A DNA stretch of 64,000 bases from Glutamicibacter nicotianae (GTDB lineage: Bacteria; Actinomycetota; Actinomycetes; Actinomycetales; Micrococcaceae): assembly GCF_006539525.1 (NCBI RefSeq), contig NZ_BJNE01000003.1, positions 239,211 through 303,210 on the forward strand, in the 5' to 3' direction. Positions 11,047 to 19,148 of this stretch are shown here, piece by piece. The notes beneath the pieces were generated by a model. That model did no database searches and was not told where the DNA came from. It saw only the letters and a program-made list of their open reading frames with translations. A program made the translations under genes and the position numbers. Position 1 is the first letter of the stretch. Every line of letters begins with the position of its first letter.

Positions 11047-12123
11047 GTGAACGAATTGGACCTGCAACAAGACGTTGCCCTGCTCACCGAGCAGATCATG
11101 AACATTGAATCCGTTTCCGGCAATGAGCAAGAGCTGGCCGACAAGGTGCACCACGCGCTGCAGCAGCTGGCGCATCTTGAGGTCCATCGGGACCAGGACG
11201 CCATCGTGGCGCGCACCAGCTTTGGCCGCGAACGCCGCGTCGTGCTGGCCGGGCATCTGGACACCGTGCCGTTGCCACGCACCGAGGGCGCCAAGGGCAC
11301 CGTCCCCGCACAGGTCATCGGCGGGGTGCTCTATGGCCGCGGTGCGACGGACATGAAAGGCGGGGTTGCCGTGCAGCTTGCCCTGGCGGCAGAGCTGACC
11401 GACGCCAAATACGATGTCACCTACGTCTTCTACGACCATGAGGAAGTTGAAGCGGCCAAGTCCGGATTGGGCCGGCTGGCCAAGAACAGCCCGGAACTGC
11501 TGGAAGCTGACTTCGCGATCCTGCTGGAACCGACCAACGGCACCGTCGAAGGCGGGTGCAACGGAACCAGCCGCTTCGTCATCCGCACCCGCGGCAAGGC
11601 GGCCCATTCGGGACGCGCATGGATGGGGCATAACGCGATCCACGACGCGGGGGAGATCCTGCAGCGGCTGGCTGCCTACCAGCCCCAGAGCATCACCGTC
11701 GAAGGCCTGGACTACCGCGAGGGAATGAACGCAGTCCGCATTGCCGGCGGCATCGCGGGCAACGTGATTCCGGATTACTGCGAGGTGGAAGTGAACTACC
11801 GATTCGCCCCGGACAAGACGCTGGCCGAGGCTGAGGCCGTTGTCCGCGAGCTTTTCGCTGGCTTCGATATCGAGCGCACCGATGGCGCCGATGGAGCCAA
11901 ACCGGGATTGGACCAGCAGATTGCCGCGGACCTGATCAAGGTGCTGGGCCAGGAACCCAAGCCGAAGTACGGCTGGACCGACGTGTCGCGCTTCTCGGCC
12001 TTGGGAGTTTCGGCAGTGAACTTCGGCCCAGGAGATGCGCTGCTAGCACACAGCGATGATGAGCATGTACCGCAGCAGGCTATCCGTGATTGCCTGCAGA
12101 GCCTGCGCGCGTGGCTGCGCTAG
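11047..12123 (+). CDS. dapE: Succinyl-diaminopimelate desuccinylase DapE
   Basis: A 358-residue M20-family di-zinc hydrolase that removes succinate from N-succinyl-LL-diaminopimelate. The metal-binding His and Asp are in LAGHLDTVPL and GRGATDMKGG. The catalytic Glu pair is in YDHEEVEAAKSG, and the C-terminal zinc His is probably in LLAHSDDEHV. GTG start at 11047, close to the divergent dapD promoter. The next feature downstream is a strong hairpin. Confidence 0.93.
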   Translation: MNELDLQQDVALLTEQIMNIESVSGNEQELADKVHHALQQLAHLEVHRDQDAIVARTSFGRERRVVLAGHLDTVPLPRTEGAKGTVPAQVIGGVLYGRGATDMKGGVAVQLALAAELTDAKYDVTYVFYDHEEVEAAKSGLGRLAKNSPELLEADFAILLEPTNGTVEGGCNGTSRFVIRTRGKAAHSGRAWMGHNAIHDAGEILQRLAAYQPQSITVEGLDYREGMNAVRIAGGIAGNVIPDYCEVEVNYRFAPDKTLAEAEAVVRELFAGFDIERTDGADGAKPGLDQQIAADLIKVLGQEPKPKYGWTDVSRFSALGVSAVNFGPGDALLAHSDDEHVPQQAIRDCLQSLRAWLR

Positions 12124-12157
12124 CGATGCCCTGTCACTGAGCAATTGTCGTGGCAAG

Positions 12158-12207
12158 AAAAAATCTCCGTACCGTGTGGTTGATGCCCAAGCGGTACGGA
12201 GATTTTT
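12158..12207. terminator. Bidirectional terminator between dapE and gluD
   Basis: AAATCTCCGTACCG (12161-12174) pairs with CGGTACGGAGATTT (12192-12205), flanked by an A run on the left and T5 on the right, so both convergent transcripts are stopped. Confidence 0.9.
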
Positions 12208-12219
12208 CTGTTGCGGTGG

Positions 12220-13128
12220 CTAGGCCTTGGGATCTTCGCGATCCTGGCCCGCTTGCGTGCCCAGATCCGCGGGGGCTCCAACCACTGCCGCCGGGTTGGC
12301 GGCTGCAGTCTTGTCCTTCTTCACCCGGCTGCTCAATCGGCGCGAGACGATCACTGCCAGCTTGCTCAGGGTGAAGTTGATGATGATGAAGATCGCCGCC
12401 GCCACGATCAGAGCCTGCAGCACATTGCCGTTCGGCGAGGAGTAGGTGCGGGCGAAGAACAGCAGCTCGTTGAAGCTGATGATGTAGCCCAGGGCCGAGT
12501 CCTTCAAGATCACCACGAACTGGCCGATCAGCGCTGGCAGCATGGCCACCAGTGCCTGCGGAATCTCGATGTAGCGCAAGGACTTGCCGCGGGTCAAACC
12601 GATCGCGATACCGGCTTCGCGTTGGCCCTTGGGCAGATTGTGCACTCCGGAACGGACCAGCTCCGCAACGACCGAGCCGTTGTAGAAGATCAGTGCCGCG
12701 ACCACGGCCCACATCGCGGTATCTCCTGGCAGCTGCAATGAGCGGGAGAAGAAGACGTTGAAGAACACGATCATCAGCAGCACTGGAACCGCACGGAAGA
12801 ATTCGACAATCACGGTGGATACACCGTTGATCAGCTTGTTCTGCGCCAGGCGTCCAACACCGAAGATCAGGCCGAATATCACCGAACCGACAATGCCAAA
12901 GATGGCGGCCTTGACGGTGTTCCACAAGCCGGGCAGCAAGTAGTTCTTCCAGGTGCTCGACTCGATGAAGTCATCCCACTGGGAAGCCTGCATCTGGTCC
13001 TTGGCGGCGAGGCCCAAAATGATCCAAGCAACGATGCCCAGGGCAATCAGGGCACCGATGATGTTGACAGCCAGGATGCGGCGCCGGGCCTTGGGCCCGG
13101 GCGTATCGAAAAGAATCGAGGCGCTCAT
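12220..13128 (-). CDS. gluD: Glutamate-type ABC transporter permease GluD
   Basis: A 302-residue membrane permease of the polar amino acid (HisM) family, with an N-terminal membrane segment near residues 22-42 and the transport core with the EAA-like loop GIAIGLTRGKSLRYIEIPQAL. The C-terminal 40 residues are hydrophilic and rich in Ala and Lys. The ATG at 13128 overlaps the gluC stop by 4 bases. It pairs with GluC to form the channel for GluB-bound substrate. Assignment to glutamate rests on the gluABCD gene order; other acidic or polar amino acids are possible. Confidence 0.88.
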   Translation of the reverse strand: MSASILFDTPGPKARRRILAVNIIGALIALGIVAWIILGLAAKDQMQASQWDDFIESSTWKNYLLPGLWNTVKAAIFGIVGSVIFGLIFGVGRLAQNKLINGVSTVIVEFFRAVPVLLMIVFFNVFFSRSLQLPGDTAMWAVVAALIFYNGSVVAELVRSGVHNLPKGQREAGIAIGLTRGKSLRYIEIPQALVAMLPALIGQFVVILKDSALGYIISFNELLFFARTYSSPNGNVLQALIVAAAIFIIINFTLSKLAVIVSRRLSSRVKKDKTAAANPAAVVGAPADLGTQAGQDREDPKA

Positions 13129-13802
13129 CGTGCCACCGCCAGTTTCTTCGAAGCCCACGTGGTCAGCAGGCCCACTGGAATAACGATGATCACGAAGCCC
13201 ACCGCGAAGGTCAAGAAGATCGGGATGACGATATCGGCACGGAACTCGATCATGGTCTTCATGACCGAGGAGGATTCGGTGGCTACCGAACCGACCGCCG
13301 CGACCGTGGAGTTCTTGATCAAGGCGATCAGGGTGTTGCCCAGCGGCACGATGGCTCCGCGGAAGGCCTGCGGCAAGATCACCATGCGTGCTGCGGGCAA
13401 GAAGCTCAAACCGATGGCACGGGCAGCTTCCGCCTGTCCCAGCGGAACCGTGTTCACGCCGGAACGGATGGCTTCGCACACGAACGCCGCGTGGTAGACC
13501 GCAAGGCCAAGGACGGCCAAGCGGAAGAAGTTGTTCTGGAAGTCTGAGCTGAGCACGAATCCGAGCTGGCCATAGAGCGCCAGCACGCAGAACAGGATGA
13601 TGATGGTCAGCGGCGTATTGCGGATCAAGTTGACGTAGCTGGTGCCAATGGCCTGGAAGCTCCCTACGGGGGAGATGCGCAGCAGGGCCAGAATAGTGCC
13701 CAGAACGAGGGCGCCAATGGCAGCCCAGAACGTTAGTTGGATATTGACCCAGAAAGCTCCGGGAATGTCGTACTCAGTGAATATGGATAAATAGTTCTCC
13801 AC
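13125..13802 (-). CDS. gluC: Glutamate-type ABC transporter permease GluC
   Basis: A 225-residue HisM-family permease with five membrane segments and the EAA loop EAARAIGLSFLPAARMVILPQAFRG region (about residues 135-158). It lies between the binding-protein gene gluB and gluD, overlapping gluD by 4 bases. A 140-base gap with a strong hairpin separates it from gluB. Confidence 0.9.
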   Translation of the reverse strand: MENYLSIFTEYDIPGAFWVNIQLTFWAAIGALVLGTILALLRISPVGSFQAIGTSYVNLIRNTPLTIIILFCVLALYGQLGFVLSSDFQNNFFRLAVLGLAVYHAAFVCEAIRSGVNTVPLGQAEAARAIGLSFLPAARMVILPQAFRGAIVPLGNTLIALIKNSTVAAVGSVATESSSVMKTMIEFRADIVIPIFLTFAVGFVIIVIPVGLLTTWASKKLAVAR

Positions 13803-13895
13803 TGCAAGCCTCTGTCTCGATGGCCGGAAGACCGGCCAAGTGGCTATGGGTCCGATACCTGCATCAGCCGGTTACCGGAGTAACGCAGATTGCAG

Positions 13896-13928
13896 ATGGG
13901 GGCCAAACACGCTGCGTTTGGCCCCCAT
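13896..13928 (-). other. Intra-operon hairpin between gluB and gluC
   Basis: A perfect 13-bp GC-rich stem (13896-13908 with 13916-13928) with a 7-base loop follows the gluB stop. On the minus strand no T run follows, so it is more likely an mRNA-stabilising or attenuating element than a full terminator. Such hairpins downstream of binding-protein genes commonly allow higher expression of the binding protein than of the permeases. Confidence 0.75.
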
Positions 13929-13942
13929 TGCATCAGGTGCTG

Positions 13943-14773
13943 CTAGGCGCAGGAATCCGAAAGGGTTGGCGGGTTGGTCTCAGCGTTTGGCTTGTAGCCG
14001 GTGCCTTCGGTGTTCTTGTCCAGGGCCTTCTGCCATTCGCCGGACTCGATCATCTTGGTGATCGCCGCGTTGATGTCGGCGCACTTGTCGGTGCCATCAG
14101 GCAGGCCCACGCCGTAGTTCTCTTCCGAGAACGGCGCGCCAACTACCTTGAACTTGCCCTTGTAGGCTGGCTGCGCAGCCAGACCCGCGAGGATGATGTC
14201 ATCGGTGGTCACCGCGTCAATGGTGCCGCCGCTCATCTGGGTGGTGCACTCTGCGTAGCCCGGAAGCTCCTGCAGGTTGGTGTTCTGGGCGTAGTTGTCC
14301 TTGACCTTCTGGGCCGAGGTGGAACCGGTGACCGAGCAGAGGTTCTTGCCGTCAAGATCTTCCGGGCCGGCAATATCCGAGTCGGCTGGAACCAGCAGGT
14401 CCTGGCCGGCAACGAAGTACGGGCCGGCGAAGTCGACGACCTTGTTGCGCTCATCGGTGATCGAGTAGGTCGCGAAGATCATGTCGACCTGGTCGTTCTG
14501 CAGCATGGTCTCGCGGTTGGCCGAAGGGGCCGAAACGAATTCGATCTGTTCCTCGGTGTAGCCCAATTCGTTGGCTACGTACTTGGCGACGTCCACATCG
14601 AAACCGGTGTAGTTGTCGCCGTCCTTGAAGCCGAGGCCTGGCTGGTCGAACTTGATGCCGATGCGGATCTTGTCGCCGTCGGCTTCGCTATCGCCGGAGC
14701 CGCCGCATGAAGTCAGGGCCAGGGCTGCGACGGCGGCCATTGCGGCTACGGTACCGAAACGAGTCTTGCGCAT
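13943..14773 (-). CDS. gluB: Glutamate-type ABC transporter substrate-binding lipoprotein GluB
   Basis: A 276-residue periplasmic-binding-protein family 3 lipoprotein. Residues 1-23 are a lipoprotein signal peptide with lipobox LTSC (Cys23 lipidated), followed by the two-lobed domain (IGIKFDQPGLGF start; IRF-type strands; MIFATYSITDERNKVVDF hinge). It captures the substrate outside the membrane for GluCD. It is transcribed after gluA and before the hairpin. Confidence 0.92.
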   Translation of the reverse strand: MRKTRFGTVAAMAAVAALALTSCGGSGDSEADGDKIRIGIKFDQPGLGFKDGDNYTGFDVDVAKYVANELGYTEEQIEFVSAPSANRETMLQNDQVDMIFATYSITDERNKVVDFAGPYFVAGQDLLVPADSDIAGPEDLDGKNLCSVTGSTSAQKVKDNYAQNTNLQELPGYAECTTQMSGGTIDAVTTDDIILAGLAAQPAYKGKFKVVGAPFSEENYGVGLPDGTDKCADINAAITKMIESGEWQKALDKNTEGTGYKPNAETNPPTLSDSCA

Positions 14774-14804
14774 TGTTCCTCCTAGTGGATGCGTGATGAT
14801 GAAA

Positions 14805-15578
14805 TCAGTGGTTGGTGATCAGCTTGCCAAGGAAGTCCTTGGCACGGTCGGATTTGGGATTGGTGAAGAATTCTTCCGGTGCGGCCTGCTCGACGATCTG
14901 GCCGTCGGCCATGAAGATCACGCGATCCGCGGCCTTCCGCGCGAAGCCCATCTCGTGGGTGACCACGAGCATGGTCATGCCTTCCTTCGCCAGTCCGACC
15001 ATGGTGTCCAGGACCTCGTTGATCATTTCCGGGTCCAGGGCGCTGGTCGGTTCGTCGAAGAGCATGACCTTCGGCTTCATGGCCAGTGCGCGGGCGATCG
15101 CCACGCGCTGCTGCTGGCCGCCGGAAAGCTGTGCCGGCAGCTTGCCGGCCTGGTTGGCCACGCCGACCCGCTCCAGCAACTGCATTGCCAAGTTCTTCGC
15201 TTCGTCCTTCTTCATGCCCTTGACCTTGATCGGTCCGAGGGTCACGTTTTCCAAGATCGACTTGTGGGCGAAGAGGTTGAACGACTGGAAGACCATGCCG
15301 ACATCTGCACGCAGATTGGCCAGCGCCTTTCCTTCTTCGGGAAGGGTCTTGCCGTCAATCTTGATGGTGCCTTCATCGATGGTTTCAAGCCGGTTGATGG
15401 CGCGGCATAACGTCGACTTGCCCGAGCCGGAAGGGCCGAGGATCACAACGACCTCGCCCTTGGTGACTTCGAGATTGATGTCATTGAGCACATGCAGCGC
15501 ACCGTAGTGCTTATTGACCCCAGTCAGCTGGACGATAGGGCCGTCAGAAGAAGCCTGAGCCTGATGATCGCTTTTCAT
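14805..15578 (-). CDS. gluA: Glutamate-type ABC transporter ATP-binding protein GluA
   Basis: A 257-residue ATPase. It has Walker [10 protein letters not shown], the Q-loop MVFQSFNLF, an intact signature [15 protein letters not shown] and Walker [14 protein letters not shown]. It energises GluCD. The ATG at 15578 is preferred over an in-frame upstream start at 15632, because the latter would enter the promoter region and adds unconserved residues. It is the first gene of the minus-strand gluABCD run and faces the LOG-family gene. Confidence 0.93.
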   Translation of the reverse strand: MKSDHQAQASSDGPIVQLTGVNKHYGALHVLNDINLEVTKGEVVVILGPSGSGKSTLCRAINRLETIDEGTIKIDGKTLPEEGKALANLRADVGMVFQSFNLFAHKSILENVTLGPIKVKGMKKDEAKNLAMQLLERVGVANQAGKLPAQLSGGQQQRVAIARALAMKPKVMLFDEPTSALDPEMINEVLDTMVGLAKEGMTMLVVTHEMGFARKAADRVIFMADGQIVEQAAPEEFFTNPKSDRAKDFLGKLITNH

Positions 15579-15594
15579 GTTGTAGACATTACTT

Positions 15595-15679
15595 GATGTG
15601 ACGTCGACTATGCGAGCCTTCGACCACGTCACATCGAGTTGTTATCAAACTGTTCTTCAAGCAGCGGTAGGTCACATCC
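15595..15679. promoter_or_regulatory. Three GTCACATC half-sites in the gluA/LOG divergent region
   Basis: GATGTGACGT (15595-15604) and ACGTCACATC (15626-15635) form a perfect 10-bp inverted repeat. A third GTCACATC lies at 15672-15679. The copies are 33 and 44 bases apart, close to three and four helical turns. The half-site resembles that of CRP/GlxR-type regulators (TGTGA/TCACA), but the usual 6-base spacing is absent. Confidence 0.45.
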
Positions 15680-15713
15680 AAGGATGGGCAGAACTAACCG
15701 ATAGAGTGAAGGC

Positions 15714-16499
15714 ATGGTTCATCAGCGTAAGAGTGAAGAAAATGCCCGGATCGGGCAAAAGCACCACATCGAAGCAAGCTGGCCAGGGAAGCAGCCGGAA
15801 GATCAGCTTGACCACTATCTCCTGGACAGTCCGCAGGCCGACGTCACGCACACCGATGTGTGGCGCGTGCTGCGGATCCAATCGGAATTCGTCAGCGGCT
15901 TTGGAACCATGGCCGATACCGGACCCGCCATTGCAGTTTTCGGTTCGGCGCGCACCGACCGGAACAGCCCTTACTACGCGATGGCCGAGCGTGTCGGCAG
16001 CCGCCTGGCCGAGGAAGGCATCACCACGATCACCGGTGGCGGCCCTGGCGCAATGGAAGCCGCCAACAAGGGTGCCGCCGAGAAGGACGGGATCTCGGTG
16101 GGCCTGGGAATTGAGCTTCCCTTCGAGACCGGGCTGAATGCCTCGGTGAACAAGGGCCTGAACTTCCGCTACTTCTTCGTGCGCAAGACGATGTTCGTGA
16201 AGTACTCGCAGGGCTTCATTGTGCTGCCTGGCGGTTTCGGCACCCTTGATGAACTCTTCGAAGCGCTGACCCTTGTGCAGACCAAGAAGATCACCAGTTT
16301 CCCGATCGTGCTTGTGGGCAGCGAGTACTGGGGAGGCTTGGTGGAATGGATGGCCAGCACGCTCGTTGCCGAAGGCACCATATCGCCGGCTGATATGGAC
16401 CTGTTCACGATCACGGATGATCCTGACGAAGCGGTGGATCTGGTGCTGCGCGCACATCAGGAGAACCAGAAGGTCGGCAACTTGGCGAAGGGGCAGTAA
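15714..16499 (+). CDS. LOG-family Rossmann-fold protein (TIGR00730)
   Basis: A 261-residue protein with the LOG-type motifs GSARTDRNSPYY, TGGGPGAMEAANKGA and the PGGFGTLDE nucleotide-binding motif, preceded by an N-terminal extension of about 60 residues. LOG proteins hydrolyse nucleoside 5'-monophosphates to release the base, and some produce cytokinins. The cellular role in this group is not established. Position after dapE and before the DivIVA-like gene matches the order recalled around Rv1205-Rv1211. Three bases separate it from the next gene. Confidence 0.88.
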   Translation: MVHQRKSEENARIGQKHHIEASWPGKQPEDQLDHYLLDSPQADVTHTDVWRVLRIQSEFVSGFGTMADTGPAIAVFGSARTDRNSPYYAMAERVGSRLAEEGITTITGGGPGAMEAANKGAAEKDGISVGLGIELPFETGLNASVNKGLNFRYFFVRKTMFVKYSQGFIVLPGGFGTLDELFEALTLVQTKKITSFPIVLVGSEYWGGLVEWMASTLVAEGTISPADMDLFTITDDPDEAVDLVLRAHQENQKVGNLAKGQ

Positions 16500-16502
16500 C
16501 CG

Positions 16503-16847
16503 ATGCCAACGCTCCTGATTGCCATTGCGGTATTGCTGGTCGGCGCGGTCGCGCTGCTGCTCTCCAGCCAGCGGAAGAGCGTGCCAGCCGGCCGCCACTT
16601 CGAATCCACCGGGGAGGCCATCACCGGATTGGTCGAGCACCAGGCGTCGCTGCCACCGGTGCTGCTGCCCAAGAATCCGCGCGCCGAGGACGTGGACAAG
16701 GTCCGCTTCTCCCTGGGCTTGCGCGGCTACCGTTGCGACCAGGTCGATGATGTGCTCGATGTCCTGGCGGCCGAAATCACCAACCTCGAGAATACGATTC
16801 GTGACCTGGAGTCACGGCGTGTGGTTAGCGACACGAACGAAAATTAG
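16503..16847 (+). CDS. DivIVA-domain membrane protein
   Basis: A 114-residue protein with an N-terminal membrane segment (residues 2-21) and a short DivIVA-like domain (VRFSLGLRGYRCDQVDDVLDVL, about residues 65-88, written here in part), followed by a short coiled-coil helix. DivIVA domains recognise curved membranes or cell-growth poles in actinobacteria, but this short form is not the main Wag31 protein. It follows the LOG gene by 3 bases and is probably co-transcribed. Confidence 0.82.
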   Translation: MPTLLIAIAVLLVGAVALLLSSQRKSVPAGRHFESTGEAITGLVEHQASLPPVLLPKNPRAEDVDKVRFSLGLRGYRCDQVDDVLDVLAAEITNLENTIRDLESRRVVSDTNEN

Positions 16848-16915
16848 TAATAATAAGAGATAAGTGTCCCAACTCAGCCGGGATTCCTTGCTGAGGATGG
16901 ACTAGGCATTCGGTT

Positions 16916-16944
16916 GCATGCGTGGCAGGCGCCAACGCATGCGT
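16916..16944. promoter_or_regulatory. Two palindromic GCATGCGT sites 21 bp apart
   Basis: GCATGCGT occurs at 16916-16923 and again inside the palindrome ACGCATGCGT at 16935-16944, with centres exactly 21 bp apart, two helical turns. They lie 27-55 bases before the DUF3117 start. They could be an operator pair, or a hairpin in the leader (8-bp stem, 11-base loop). Confidence 0.45.
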
Positions 16945-16970
16945 TAGCCACAGACGAAGGGAACAGCTTA

Positions 16971-17138
16971 ATGGCTGCTATGAAGCCACGCACCGGTGAC
17001 GGGCCAATGGAAGTCGCTAAGGAAGGCCGCTGCCTCATCTTGCGCCTGCCAATCGACGGAGGCGGACGACTGGTGGTCGAGTTGAACAACGACGAGGCAA
17101 CCGAATTGCGCGAGTGCCTGCTCAAGGTCACCGAGTAG
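16971..17138 (+). CDS. DUF3117 family small protein
   Basis: A 55-residue protein whose sequence (MAAMKPRTGDGPMEVAKEG at the start, GGGRLVVELNNDEA later) matches the highly conserved actinobacterial DUF3117 family, function unknown. ATG at 16971, preceded by GAAGGGAA. The protein is short and soluble, with two predicted strands and one helix. It is followed by a double-hairpin terminator, so it is likely a separate transcript. Conservation with Rv1211 in both sequence and position is recalled. Confidence 0.88.
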   Translation: MAAMKPRTGDGPMEVAKEGRCLILRLPIDGGGRLVVELNNDEATELRECLLKVTE

Positions 17139-17159
17139 GGTTGCTCAAGTTCCAGCTTG

Positions 17160-17217
17160 GCCGCACGAGGTGCTCGTGCGGCAATTGAGGACCGGCAGAA
17201 ATGTCGGTCCTTCGTTT
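17160..17217 (+). terminator. Tandem hairpin terminator after the DUF3117 gene
   Basis: A 10-bp stem with a 3-base loop (17160-17169/17173-17182) is followed by AGGACCG/CGGTCCT (17188-17194/17205-17211) and TCGTTTT. The second hairpin with its T tail is the likely stop. Confidence 0.8.
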
Positions 17218-17233
17218 TGCCTGAAAATGGCTC

Positions 17234-17899
17234 CTAGCGCCGCGTGGCCGGCCTGGCCGGAAGGACAGTAGCCACGAACAATCCCTGCTCGGTTGGGACA
17301 AGGTGAGTTTGCAGCCGCGGATCCTCGCGCATCATGCGCAGTGCATCGCGGGTCGTGACGGTGGAAGGCCGTCGCACTGCGGGCTTGGCCAGGCGGTGCT
17401 CGTCGAAGGCATTGTTCACGATGATCACGCCGCCGGTTCCCACCAGCCGCTTGGCTTCGGCTACATATTCGAGCAGCAGTTCGGCGCCGGCATCGATGAG
17501 CACCAGATCGTAGGCGTGGTCCGCCAAGCGCGATAGGACGTTCTCCGCACGCTCATTGATGATGCGGGCGCGGGCCGAAGGTATTGACGAGTCGCGCAGG
17601 CCCTGCCGCATCGCATTGGCGTGTTCCAGATCCGGTTCGATCGCGGTCAGCGTCATGGCGCTGCCCATGGCTTCCAGCATTGCCAGGGACGCGACACCCA
17701 CGCCGGAACCGATTTCCACGACGTTGCGCGGCTGGCGCAGGGTGCACAGCAGCTGCAGCATTGAGCGGCCCGCCGGGTCAATGCACCGCACGCCCAGGTC
17801 TTCCGCGCGCTCGCGAACCGCGGCGACATGCTCCGGCTCGTTGACGTGGGTCTGGGCGTAGGTCCAGCTCGCAAAGAGTTCTGGATTCATCGAAGGCAT
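17234..17899 (-). CDS. Class I SAM-dependent O-methyltransferase
   Basis: A 221-residue methyltransferase of the catechol/caffeoyl-CoA O-methyltransferase type. Motif I is VVEIGSGVGVASLAML (about residues 60-75), the acidic post-I loop follows in TAIEPDLEHA, and the DLVLIDAGAE strand matches motif IV. The substrate is unknown. It is divergent from sigE, the same arrangement as recalled for Rv1220c/Rv1221. Start at ATG 17899, with a second ATG 3 codons later. Confidence 0.85.
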   Translation of the reverse strand: MPSMNPELFASWTYAQTHVNEPEHVAAVRERAEDLGVRCIDPAGRSMLQLLCTLRQPRNVVEIGSGVGVASLAMLEAMGSAMTLTAIEPDLEHANAMRQGLRDSSIPSARARIINERAENVLSRLADHAYDLVLIDAGAELLLEYVAEAKRLVGTGGVIIVNNAFDEHRLAKPAVRRPSTVTTRDALRMMREDPRLQTHLVPTEQGLFVATVLPARPATRR

Positions 17900-18037
17900 C
17901 TGCGGTGGTCCTCAAGAGTTGAATTGGCGTGGCCAGTATCAATCGTACCTACGCCGTTACCCGAAATTGTTGAACTTGCAGGTTCTCGCGCAGAGGATTC
18001 TTAGCTTCAGCTCAGCTTCCCATTTCATACTTGGAGT

Positions 18038-18655
18038 GTGAACAATGCACGAAGTGAATCTGTTTCTGCCGCTGCGACTGGCGAAACCGCGACCCCGACC
18101 TGGGACCAGATGGTCCAGGAGCATGGGCAGCGGGTTTTCCGTTTGGCCTACCGGTTGACTGGCAACCGCCAGGATGCCGAGGACCTTTCCCAAGAGGCAT
18201 TTGTTCGCGCGTTCAAGGCACTGGAGAACTACACCCCGGGAACCATGGGCGGGTGGCTGCACCGCATCACCACCAATCTGTTCCTGGACCAGGCGCGGCG
18301 CAAGAGCAAGATCCGCTTCGACCGTTTCGCCGAGGGAAGCGAAGACCGGATGCCCGGTACCGCGGTGACCCCGGAACGCTATTTCGAATTCAACAACCTG
18401 GATGTCGACGTGCAAGAGGCCTTGCGCGCCCTGTCCCCGGAGTTCCGTGCGGCCATCGTCCTGTGCGATATGGAAGGCTTCTCCTACGAGGAAGTCTCGC
18501 GCATATTGGACGTGAAGCTAGGCACGGTGCGCTCGCGGATCCACCGTGGCCGAGCCATGCTGCGAGACGCGCTGGCTCACCGCAATCCGGCAAATCGTCC
18601 AGCCAAGACCATGTCGTTGCCACGCATCCCGCGAGGCCTGCGCGCCGCAAGCTAA
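18038..18655 (+). CDS. sigE: ECF RNA polymerase sigma factor SigE
   Basis: A 205-residue extracytoplasmic-function sigma factor. Region 2 (about residues 25-90) includes YRLTGNRQDAEDLSQEAFVR and WLHRITTNLFLDQAR; region 4 (about 125-180) has LSPEFRAAIVLCDMEGFSYEE and the helix-turn-helix TVRSRIHRGR. It should direct polymerase to envelope-stress promoters. The GTG at 18038 sits close to a GGAG, so the start is approximate. The expected anti-sigma gene (RseA, zinc-finger type) and an HtrA gene are not between sigE and tatB: only 77 bases separate them. Confidence 0.9.
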   Translation: MNNARSESVSAAATGETATPTWDQMVQEHGQRVFRLAYRLTGNRQDAEDLSQEAFVRAFKALENYTPGTMGGWLHRITTNLFLDQARRKSKIRFDRFAEGSEDRMPGTAVTPERYFEFNNLDVDVQEALRALSPEFRAAIVLCDMEGFSYEEVSRILDVKLGTVRSRIHRGRAMLRDALAHRNPANRPAKTMSLPRIPRGLRAAS

Positions 18656-18732
18656 CCCCGTTCACCGGGTGTTCACCGTTGGCATGGCGCGGTGACTTCG
18701 TCAGTGGCTCTGGAACAAGGTAATCTTCTTAC

Positions 18733-19134
18733 GTGGATCTTTTTGGTATTAATGGTGGCGAGTTTGTCGTTCTCGCCGTGCTTGCGGTCGTCATTCTGGG
18801 CCCCGAAAAGCTTCCCGAGTACGCCAAGAAGCTAGCGAACCTGGTCAAGGAAGTGCGGCGCATGGCCAATGGGGCCAAGGAGCAGCTGCGCGAGGAAGTC
18901 GGCGACGAAGTTGCCGATATCGACTGGAAGAAGCTGGACCCGCGCCAGTATGATCCTCGCCGAATCATCAAGGAAGCGCTTATCGATGAATTCGATGACG
19001 CCGTGAATGTTGCCAAGGGCGCCCCCGCCAAGACGGTGGCACCGGCTCCGGTGCGAACCGCGGTCCCTTCCATCACCACGCAGCAGCAGCTGGGCGCCAA
19101 TGAACCGGCTCCGTTCGACTCCGAAGCAACCTAA
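18733..19134 (+). CDS. tatB: Sec-independent translocase protein TatB
   Basis: A 133-residue protein with a very short N terminus, one membrane segment (residues 11-24), the FG/PEKLPE hinge and an amphipathic helix (residues 28-50), followed by a charged tail rich in Ala and Pro. With TatC it binds twin-arginine signal peptides. GTG start at 18733. Placement after sigE matches the order sigE ... tatB of other actinobacteria. Its stop is 14 bases from the convergent mrp stop, with no hairpin between. Confidence 0.9.
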   Translation: MDLFGINGGEFVVLAVLAVVILGPEKLPEYAKKLANLVKEVRRMANGAKEQLREEVGDEVADIDWKKLDPRQYDPRRIIKEALIDEFDDAVNVAKGAPAKTVAPAPVRTAVPSITTQQQLGANEPAPFDSEAT

Positions 19135-19148
19135 GCCTGCAACCCACC

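Noticed and set aside
17900..18037. SigE-type autoregulated promoter (GGAAC ... CGTT) before sigE
   Set aside because: No copy of the GGAAC -35 with a CGTT at 16-17 bases is present in the gap.
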